A stretch of 64,000 nucleotides of DNA from contig NC_011891.1 of the NCBI RefSeq assembly GCF_000022145.1, forward strand, positions 434,001 to 498,000, given 5' to 3'. Below are positions 57,759 through 64,000 of this stretch, one piece after another. The notes under the pieces are model-generated. The model made no database searches. It was not told the DNA's origin and saw only the letters and a list, made by a program, of their open reading frames with translations. The translations under genes and the position numbers were made by a program. The stretch's first letter is position 1. Each line of letters opens with the position of its first letter. Source of the stretch: Anaeromyxobacter dehalogenans 2CP-1 (GTDB taxonomy: Bacteria; Myxococcota; Myxococcia; Myxococcales; Anaeromyxobacteraceae).

Positions 57759-57810
57759 CTCGCCCCCGGCGCCCGCCCCGCGGCGGCGCGCCGGCGTGCA
57801 CGGAGGACGC

Positions 57811-59988
57811 ATGATGTCGGCTGAGGCGATGACGGCGGGCCAGGGCGCGTCGAGGTACTTCCGCGTGGAGGTCGCCGGCGGCGTGGCGACGCTGGTGCTC
57901 GACGAGCCGGGCGAGCGCGTGAACACCGTGCACCCCGAGGCGATGCGGGAGTTCGCGGCCCACCTCGACCGGCTGGAGAAGGACGAGGCGGTGAAGGCCG
58001 TCGTGGTCGCGAGCGGCAAGCCCGACGTGTGGGTGGCCGGCGCGAAGGTCGAGCTGATGCAGGACGCGAAGGACGCCGCCGAGGCGGAGCGGCTGTCGCG
58101 CGACGGCCAGTCGCTGTTCGACCGGGTGGAGCGCTGCCGGAAGCCGGTGGTGGCCGCCATCCACGGCGCCTGCCTGGGCGGCGGGCTGGAGTGGGCGCTC
58201 GCCTGCCACTACCGGATCGCCACCGACCACCCGAAGACCTCGCTCGGCCTGGTCGAGGTGCAGCTCGGCCTCATCCCGGGCGGCGGCGGGACGCAGCGGC
58301 TCCCGCGGCTCATCGGCATCCAGCCGGCGCTCGACCTCATCCTCGCGGGCAAGACCGTGAAGGCGAGGAAGGCGCTGAAGCTCGGCCTGGTGGACGAGGC
58401 GGTCCCGCCGCCGCTGCTGCGGCAGGTGGCGCAGGAGCGCGCCGCCGCGCTCGCCTCGGGCAAGCTGCGCCGCGCGCCGCGGCGGGCCGCCGGGGCGGTG
58501 GCCCGGGTCACCCGCGCCGCCCTGGAGGAGAACTTCCTCGGCCGCGAGGTCCTGTTCCGGCAGGCGCGGAAGCTCACGCTCGCGAAGACGAAGGGGCACT
58601 ACCCGGCGCCGCTGCGCGCCCTCGAGGCCATCGAGCACGGGTACGCGAAGGGGTTCGAGAAGGGGCTGGAGAAGGAGGCGGAGCTGTTCGGGAAGCTCGC
58701 CATGACGCCGGAGGCGCACCGGCTCATGGAGATCTTCTTCGCCACCACCGCGCTCAAGAAGGACAACGGGGTGGACGATCCCGCCGTGAAGGCGCGCCCG
58801 GTCTCCGCGGTGGGCGTGCTCGGCGGCGGCCTGATGGGCGGCGGGATCGCCTACGTGACCGTGAACGCCGGCCTGCCGGTGCGCCTGCGCGAGCGGGACG
58901 ACGCGGCGGCGGCGCGCGGGGTGGCGGCGGTGCGCGGCGTCCTCGACGAGCGGGTGAAGCGCCGGTCCATCGACCGGCTGGAGCGCGCCGAGAAGCTGCG
59001 CCTGCTCACCACCACCACCGCCTGGTCCGGCCTGGAGCGGGTGGACGTGCTCGTGGAGGCGGTGTTCGAGGACCTGTCCCTGAAGCAGGAGATGGTGCGC
59101 GCGTTCGAGGCGGTGAACCCGACCGGCATCTTCGCGTCCAACACCTCGTCCATCCCCATCGGCCGGATCGCCGAGGCGTCGCGCCACCCCGAGACCGTGC
59201 TCGGGATGCACTACTTCTCGCCGGTCCACAAGATGCCGCTGCTCGAGGTGATCGTCACGCCGCGCACGGCGCCGGAGGCGACCGCCACCGCGGTGGCGCT
59301 CGGCAAGAAGCAGGGCAAGACGGTGATCGTGGTGCGCGACGGGCCCGGCTTCTACACGAGCCGCATCCTCGCGCCGTACATGAACGAGGCCGCGCACCTG
59401 CTGGTGGACGGCGCGGCGGTCGAGGACCTGGACCACGCGCTGGTGGCGTTCGGGTTCCCGGTGGGCCCCATCACGCTGCTCGACGAGGTCGGCATCGACG
59501 TCGGCGACAAGGTCGGGAAGATCCTGCAGGAGGCGTTCGGGGCGCGCATGGCGCCGCCCGCGGCGCTGCACGACGTGGTGAAGGCCGGGCGCCTGGGCCG
59601 CAAGAACGGGAAGGGCTTCTACACCTACGGCGGCAAGGAGAAGCGCGTGGACGAGACCGTCTACGACCTGCTGCCCGGCGGCCGCCGCCGCAGGCGCGTC
59701 GCCGCCGACGAGATCCAGGAGCGGCTGGTGCTCCAGCTCGTCAACGAGGCGATCCGCTGCCTGGGCGAGGGCATCCTGCGCTCGGCGCGCGACGGCGACG
59801 TCGGCGCGGTGTTCGGCCTCGGCTTCCCGCCGTTCCGCGGCGGGCCGTTCCGCTGGGCCGACGCGGTGGGCACGAAGGCGCTGCTCGACCGGCTGGAGCG
59901 GCTCCGCGCGCGGCACGGCGAGCGCTTCGAGCCGGCGCCGCTGCTCGCCGAGCTGGGCCGGGCGGGCCGGCCGTTCCACGGCGGCTAG
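57811..59988 (+). CDS. fadJ: Fatty-acid oxidation complex subunit FadJ
   Basis: 725 residues. Crotonase first (GACLGGGLEWALACHYRIA; oxyanion-hole segment) then hydroxyacyl-CoA dehydrogenase (GVLGGGLMGGGIAYVT near residue 335, NTSSIPIGRI, GMHYFSPVHKMPLLEV). This is the E. coli FadJ order, unlike FadN at 1719. It does hydratase and dehydrogenase steps of anaerobic-type beta-oxidation with FadI. ATG 57811 has CGGAGGACG upstream. Confidence 0.95.
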   Translation: MMSAEAMTAGQGASRYFRVEVAGGVATLVLDEPGERVNTVHPEAMREFAAHLDRLEKDEAVKAVVVASGKPDVWVAGAKVELMQDAKDAAEAERLSRDGQSLFDRVERCRKPVVAAIHGACLGGGLEWALACHYRIATDHPKTSLGLVEVQLGLIPGGGGTQRLPRLIGIQPALDLILAGKTVKARKALKLGLVDEAVPPPLLRQVAQERAAALASGKLRRAPRRAAGAVARVTRAALEENFLGREVLFRQARKLTLAKTKGHYPAPLRALEAIEHGYAKGFEKGLEKEAELFGKLAMTPEAHRLMEIFFATTALKKDNGVDDPAVKARPVSAVGVLGGGLMGGGIAYVTVNAGLPVRLRERDDAAAARGVAAVRGVLDERVKRRSIDRLERAEKLRLLTTTTAWSGLERVDVLVEAVFEDLSLKQEMVRAFEAVNPTGIFASNTSSIPIGRIAEASRHPETVLGMHYFSPVHKMPLLEVIVTPRTAPEATATAVALGKKQGKTVIVVRDGPGFYTSRILAPYMNEAAHLLVDGAAVEDLDHALVAFGFPVGPITLLDEVGIDVGDKVGKILQEAFGARMAPPAALHDVVKAGRLGRKNGKGFYTYGGKEKRVDETVYDLLPGGRRRRRVAADEIQERLVLQLVNEAIRCLGEGILRSARDGDVGAVFGLGFPPFRGGPFRWADAVGTKALLDRLERLRARHGERFEPAPLLAELGRAGRPFHGG

Positions 59989-60018
59989 CGCCCGGCGCCG
60001 CAGGCGGCCCCGGAACGA

Positions 60019-60051
60019 GCGAGGCGAGCCGGGGGTGCCGGCTCGCCTCGC
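60019..60051. terminator. Bidirectional hairpin after fadJ
   Basis: GCGAGGCGAGCCGG and CCGGCTCGCCTCGC form a perfect 14-bp stem with a five-base loop in the 118-bp gap between the convergent fadJ and decaheme genes. Confidence 0.65.
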
Positions 60052-60072
60052 GTGCTACGGGGTGTCGCGTGA

Positions 60073-60098
60073 GCGGGGCGGGCCGGAGCCCGCCCCGC
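60073..60098. terminator. Second bidirectional hairpin before the decaheme stop
   Basis: GCGGGGCGGGC-CGGA-GCCCGCCCCGC is a perfect 11-bp stem with a four-base loop. With the hairpin at 60019 it forms a double barrier between the convergent genes. Confidence 0.65.
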
Positions 60099-60106
60099 CT
60101 TCGCCG

Positions 60107-62482
60107 CTAGTTGAAGATCGAGAAGATCTTCGCGATGGCGGCCTCGTAGTCGGCACCGGCGGTGGCCGACGAGGTCTCCAGCAGGAAGCCGAACGTGGCC
60201 GCGTGCTGGTTGAACGACGCGAGGTCACCCGCGGCGTCCGCGTTGATGTCCTGCGACCGGTGGCACGAGCCGCAGGCACGGCTGGCCGGGCCGGAGACGT
60301 ACATCGGCACGGCGCCGATGGTGCGATCCCAGCTCGTGTTGGCCGCGGCCTTCGAGAACACGCCGGGCAGCGACTTCGTCTGATCCGGGACCTCGAACGT
60401 GCCGTCCTCGTGGCAGGACTTGCAGTTCAGGATCGTGAAGTTCGGGTAGGCGGAGCCGATGTGGTGCTCGTACTCCATCTTCTCGACCGGATTCGCGAAG
60501 TCGATCCCGGCCACGTCGAACACCTGGAACGAGTGGATGGCGTGGACGTAGGAGTCGATCGACCGCGACTGCATCTCGAGGTGCGAGCCGCCGTCGCGCG
60601 GCGTGTGGCAGATGCGGCAGGCGACGACGCCGGCGCTGCCGTACGACGGGCTGTGGAACGTGGTGCCGAGCGACTCGTGGCACGCGTTGCACTTCGACGT
60701 GCTCACGATGGCCTTGCCGTACGCGTCGGCGTCAGGGACGATCGCGTTGGCGGCGAGGTCGAACGTCACGCTCTTGCCGGCGACCGCGATGGCCGCGTTG
60801 GTGGCGCTGACGGCCGCGCCCTGGTCCAGGCCGAGGACCGGCAGGAAGGCGATCTCCACCTTCTGCACCGTGCCGTCGGCGATCAGGTTCGCCCACAGCG
60901 TCAGGTCGGCGACGGCCGTCCACTCGGCCTGGCCCGCGGCCGCGGTGGCCGGGGTGACCGTGAGGCGGTTGCTGTTGGCCGACTTGGTCGGGTCGCCGCG
61001 CTGGACCGCGCCCTCGGACCACTCGAGGTTGCGGGTGCCGTCGGCCTGGCCGTTGTGGCCGCTGACGTACATGTCCTTCGTGCCGTAGCCGTACAGGCCG
61101 GCGACCACGGTGGGCTTCACGAGCGCGTCGGCGTCGGCGCCGGTCACCGTGAACTTCACCGTCAGCTTGTTCGTGGCGCTGTCGAACGTCGCCGAGGACA
61201 CCGCCGAGGTGATGGCGGTCGCGTACTTCGTGGCCGCGTCCTTGTAGATCGCCTTGTTGTAGCCGGTGTGGATCCGGCTGAACACCGGGCCCATGCCGCC
61301 GGCCTTGTGGCAGTCGTTGCAGGCGACCTGCGTCGCGTAGAAGTCCGTCGGGTGGTACGGCATCACGCTGACGACGTCCTTCAGCGCCGGGGCGTTCGCG
61401 CCCGTGCCGGTGACCGGGTGGCAGCTCTTGCAGGTCTTCACCGTGAAGTTCGCGTCGGTGAGGATCAGCTCGAGCTTGCCCTCGTGGCAGGTCACGCAGT
61501 TCGCCATCGACTGCGGGTACGGGAACTCCATCGCGTGCGACATGTGCGTGTCGTTCACGATGGTCGCGGTGTAGGCGTACTTCGTCATCTGGTCGGCGCT
61601 GTAGATCGTCTCACCCGAGGCGTCCGTCGTCAGCGCGGCGGCCGCGGCCGGGTCGTCGCCGAGGATCTGGAACACGAAGTCCGTGCCCTCGCGCTGGTCG
61701 GTGTGGCAGGCCTTGCAGGCCACCATGTCCTGGAGGCCGTTGACGGTCGCCTGGCGGTAGCCGTGCTTCGCGTACGGCGCCGGATGGCACTTCTCGCAGC
61801 CGGCGACGTTCGCGACCGACGTGTACGACCAGGTGCCGTAGGTCACGCCGGCGCTGGCCACGTTGTCCATCAGGTTGTAGTGCCCTTCGGCCGGCAGGAT
61901 CAGCTTGTCGCCGAGGTACAGGTACACGAACGCGTTCGACGTCTCGGGCGCGAAGGCGGCGCCCGTCTTGGTGGCCGTGTACTGGCCGTTCGCGACGTGC
62001 GTCGGCGTGCCCCAGCTGAAGGCCGTGTCGGTCGTGAAGGTGTTCGTCGCCACGTCGAACTGCGTCGCCGTGAAGCGCTTCTGCTTCAGCGCGGCGATCC
62101 CGGCGGTGTACGGCTGGCCGTCGACCGTCACGTTGAAGGTCAGCGTGGAGTCGAACGTGCCGGCCGCGGTGCCCGCGACGCTCACGACCGTGATGTTGGA
62201 GATCTGCAGCTTGGAGGTGGCCGGGTCGAGGCCGTCGGAGAAGTTGTTGTAGATGGCCTGGTGCTGCCCACCGGCGGAGCCGTGGCACACCGAGCACGAC
62301 TCGGGCTTGGCGGTGGCAGTGAGGTCCTGGCCCGGCTGGCCGGGCTGACCGGGCTGGCCGGGCTGGCCATCCTGGCCGGCAGGACCCTGGGGACCGACGT
62401 CGCCGTCAGAACCCTTGCACCCAGCAAGCGCGAGCACGCCGGCGAAGAACAGCGCGCCGCTGTACCGCATGACATTTTGCAT
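60107..62482 (-). CDS. OmcA/MtrC-family decaheme c-type cytochrome, lipoprotein
   Basis: 791 residues. Lipobox LALAGC in the N-terminus, followed by a short collagen-like (GQP)-type repeat (GPQGPAGQDGQPGQPGQPG) and then ten CxxCH heme sites (CSVCH, CEKCH, CKACH, CVTCH, CKSCH, CNDCH, CNACH, CRICH, CKSCH, CGSCH). Between hemes 6 and 7 lies a beta-type domain, as in OmcA/MtrC. It would sit on the cell surface and pass electrons to metals or other acceptors. No MtrA/MtrB partner is in the window. ATG 62482 has GGGAG nine bases upstream. Confidence 0.93.
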   Translation of the reverse strand: MQNVMRYSGALFFAGVLALAGCKGSDGDVGPQGPAGQDGQPGQPGQPGQPGQDLTATAKPESCSVCHGSAGGQHQAIYNNFSDGLDPATSKLQISNITVVSVAGTAAGTFDSTLTFNVTVDGQPYTAGIAALKQKRFTATQFDVATNTFTTDTAFSWGTPTHVANGQYTATKTGAAFAPETSNAFVYLYLGDKLILPAEGHYNLMDNVASAGVTYGTWSYTSVANVAGCEKCHPAPYAKHGYRQATVNGLQDMVACKACHTDQREGTDFVFQILGDDPAAAAALTTDASGETIYSADQMTKYAYTATIVNDTHMSHAMEFPYPQSMANCVTCHEGKLELILTDANFTVKTCKSCHPVTGTGANAPALKDVVSVMPYHPTDFYATQVACNDCHKAGGMGPVFSRIHTGYNKAIYKDAATKYATAITSAVSSATFDSATNKLTVKFTVTGADADALVKPTVVAGLYGYGTKDMYVSGHNGQADGTRNLEWSEGAVQRGDPTKSANSNRLTVTPATAAAGQAEWTAVADLTLWANLIADGTVQKVEIAFLPVLGLDQGAAVSATNAAIAVAGKSVTFDLAANAIVPDADAYGKAIVSTSKCNACHESLGTTFHSPSYGSAGVVACRICHTPRDGGSHLEMQSRSIDSYVHAIHSFQVFDVAGIDFANPVEKMEYEHHIGSAYPNFTILNCKSCHEDGTFEVPDQTKSLPGVFSKAAANTSWDRTIGAVPMYVSGPASRACGSCHRSQDINADAAGDLASFNQHAATFGFLLETSSATAGADYEAAIAKIFSIFN

Positions 62483-62507
62483 GGCGTGAAGCTCCCAAGC
62501 GTGGATA

Positions 62508-62521
62508 GGGCAATATCGCCC
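62508..62521 (-). promoter_or_regulatory. Near-palindrome upstream of the decaheme gene
   Basis: GGGCAATATCGCCC pairs with itself except for one symmetric mismatch, 26 bp before the ATG and just before the ribosome-binding site. Candidate operator, or overlaps a -10-like GATATT. Confidence 0.35.
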
Positions 62522-62628
62522 CCGAATCCGATCGCGGCGCGAGTCTACCAAGGCGAAACGGATTGGCCAGACGATTGTCCATCTTTCAGTCGGCGATCCG
62601 CGTCGCCTCCACAATCCATCGGGATTCC

Positions 62629-62718
62629 GTGCGCTTCGGACCTGCGGCATCGTGCCCGGGTCGGCGAGATGGGGGTGGGCGCTTTTGTCCTGGCAGCAAT
62701 CTGGATGTGCGCTTCGGA
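62629..62718. repeat. 12-bp direct repeats upstream of the decaheme gene
   Basis: GTGCGCTTCGGA at 62629-62640 and 62707-62718, 78 bp apart, roughly 150-235 bp upstream of the decaheme start. Such spacing fits upstream activator sites. Confidence 0.35.
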
Positions 62719-63231
62719 TGACCGCAATCAACCGTGATCGGCCGCAACGGGATGGCCGGCGGCCGGATCGCGGACCGCGTACGAGCCCTGATCTCGCGGC
62801 GTTTTGGCGCGATCGTCACGGCGGGCGCCCCGCGGCGATCCGCCGCGGGCATTGCGCCGCATGCGCGCAATCGCGCGGCGCTGCGCGGGCGCGTTCCCTC
62901 CCGAGCCAGGCAATCGAGGCGAAACCCGGAGTGGCCACGGCGCGGTGCGCGCCCGGCCGTGCACGCACCGGAGCGCCCGGCGTGGCGGCCGGGCGGCGGG
63001 TGGTCATGGCCCCGGCGCCGACAGGATTGCGCAGATCTCTCGCAGCCATTTCGCGCGCGCCAATCGCGACCTGACGCGGGCGGCCAATGCGTGCCGCCGC
63101 TCCGGACCGCGGCCGGCCGCCGGGGCCCCCGGGCGACGCCCTCCGCCCGCCCGCTCCCCCGCCAGCCGGGGAGGCCGGAGACGGAGGCGTCGGGCAGGCG
63201 GTCGGCTTAAGATGCCGCGCCAGAGGGCCCC

Positions 63232-64000
63232 TTGAAGCTCCGCCACGTCCTTCCGCTCATCATCGGCTTCGTCTTCGTGCCCGCCGCGCTCATGCTGACG
63301 GTGGGGATCCTGATCCTCGTCTACGGCTCGGTGGCCCGGGACTACCTGTTCGGCATCCTGATCGTGTCGCTGGTCGGCACCACCATCATCGGCAGCGCGG
63401 CCACGCTGGCGGTGCTGTTCCGCGAGGCCCGGGTCGCGAAGCTGCAGACCGACTTCGTGAACAAGGTGAGCCACGAGCTCCGCACCCCGCTCACCTCGAT
63501 CCGCATGTTCGTGGAGACGCTCCAGCTCGGCCGCCTGCAGGACCCGCAGCGGCAGCGCGAGGCGCTCGAGATCGTCGCCGAGGAGACCGCGCGGCTCTCC
63601 GGCCTCATCAACCGCCTGCTCGACTGGGCGCGGATGGAGTCCGGCCGGCGCGTCTACGAGCTCTCCCGGCAGCCCCTCGGCCCGGTGCTCGACGCCGCGC
63701 TGGCGGCGTTCGAGCCGCAGCTGCTGCACCACCCGGTGCAGCTGGAGCGGGACCTCCCGCCGCGGCTGCCCTCGGTGATGGCGGACCGCTCGGCGCTGGT
63801 CGAGGCGGTGCTGAACCTGCTCAACAACGCGTTCAAGTACACCGGGCCGGACAAGCGGATCCGGCTCTCGGCCGTGGCGAGCGGGCCCACCGTGACCATC
63901 GCGGTGACCGACAACGGGCCCGGGATCCCGCTGCGCGACCAGAAGCACGTGTTCGACAAGTTCTACCGGGCCTCCGACCCGCTCCGGCGCACGGTGGAGG
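63232..64000 (+). CDS. Sensor histidine kinase (partial, C-terminus cut)
   Basis: 256 residues are visible from TTG 63232, the only start after the in-frame stop at 63208. Two membrane helices (LPLIIGFVFVPAALMLTVGI, then LFGILIVSLVGTTIIGSAAT) precede a HisKA domain with the phospho-acceptor H81 in VSHELRTPLTS. The ATPase N box EAVLNLLNNAFKYT and G1 box TDNGPGIP follow. No periplasmic sensor domain of size lies between the helices. The stimulus and response regulator are unknown. It is divergent from the decaheme gene, so a regulatory link is possible. Confidence 0.88.
   Translation, partial: MKLRHVLPLIIGFVFVPAALMLTVGILILVYGSVARDYLFGILIVSLVGTTIIGSAATLAVLFREARVAKLQTDFVNKVSHELRTPLTSIRMFVETLQLGRLQDPQRQREALEIVAEETARLSGLINRLLDWARMESGRRVYELSRQPLGPVLDAALAAFEPQLLHHPVQLERDLPPRLPSVMADRSALVEAVLNLLNNAFKYTGPDKRIRLSAVASGPTVTIAVTDNGPGIPLRDQKHVFDKFYRASDPLRRTVE

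Larger units (their letters stand above)
62483..63231. other. Long non-coding stretch between decaheme and kinase genes
   Basis: About 750 bp with no supported gene. Frames here are Arg-rich shadows. Visible elements are the near-palindrome GGGCAATATCGCCC (62508-62521), direct repeats of GTGCGCTTCGGA (62629-62640 and 62707-62718), hairpins at 62830-62848 (CCGCGGCG/CGCCGCGG) and 62851-62871 (ATTGCGC/GCGCAAT). Probably the regulatory region of both flanking genes. I saw no riboswitch core. Confidence 0.5.

Noticed and set aside
62483-62740. GEMM (c-di-GMP/cGAMP) riboswitch before the decaheme cytochrome
   Set aside because: Such riboswitches occur before cytochrome genes in related bacteria, so I looked for the conserved ACGCACAGGGCAAA-type core and GNRA tetraloop arrangement on the minus strand and did not find it.

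Overview
The window is about 74% GC, almost fully coding, and reads as chromosomal DNA of an anaerobic, respiring deltaproteobacterium/myxobacterium. The closest match I recognise is Anaeromyxobacter: a decaheme OmcA/MtrC-type cytochrome, bacteriohemerythrins, futalosine-route menaquinone synthesis, many lipoproteins and a sigma-54 activator, all with strong G/C third-position bias. I saw no phage, insertion sequence, CRISPR, rRNA or tRNA. The genus is an inference.

Layout. (1) 1-7140: a PrpR-type sigma-54 activator (left edge cut) diverges from a fadN-fadA-fadE beta-oxidation operon. Tandem 14-bp repeats and a -24/-12-like promoter lie between them. (2) 7387-12587: a YedY-like molybdoprotein and a zinc-ribbon protein, then prfA-prmC-murA-hisG on the minus strand. 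(3) 12863-21490: a tightly overlapping minus-strand menaquinone operon, ubiD-ubiE-ubiX-mqnE-mqnAC (a fused protein)-deaminase-ubiA, ending in a GbsR/MarR-like regulator gene. The polyprenyl diphosphate synthase at 24950-25999 shares a palindromic putative operator with this operon. (4) 21643-35138: a small orphan, an M16 peptidase lipoprotein, a membrane glycosyltransferase, a lectin-fold lipoprotein, truA, asd, bacteriohemerythrin, a LEA-like lipoprotein and clpB. (5) 35344-41161: an HtrA protease, then a compact type III polyketide cluster (PKS, ACP, fatty-acyl-AMP ligase, FAD oxidoreductase). (6) 41328-44550: a lipoprotein operon (CsgG-like, PEGA-like, DUF4810, DUF799/GNA1162) and a TPR membrane protein. 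(7) 44668-56281: gpsA, M3 peptidase, flavin reductase, two ABC-2 permeases, ribonuclease Z, pirin, Rsm22-like methyltransferase, the probable partner ABC ATPase on the other strand, an orphan ParB-domain protein and a hemerythrin-domain protein. (8) 56451-64000: fadI-fadJ, the decaheme lipoprotein, a 0.75-kb non-coding stretch and a histidine kinase cut by the right edge.

How the genes fit together. Two separate beta-oxidation modules (fadNAE and fadIJ) would feed reducing equivalents to a menaquinone pool made by the futalosine operon. The decaheme cytochrome would be an extracellular electron outlet. Three signals are not explained by gene calls alone: a dispersed multi-hairpin repeat that begins at the stop codon of two unrelated genes, a shared palindrome in front of the two menaquinone loci, and a class of -10 hexamers placed exactly six bases before start codons, which suggests widespread leaderless transcription.
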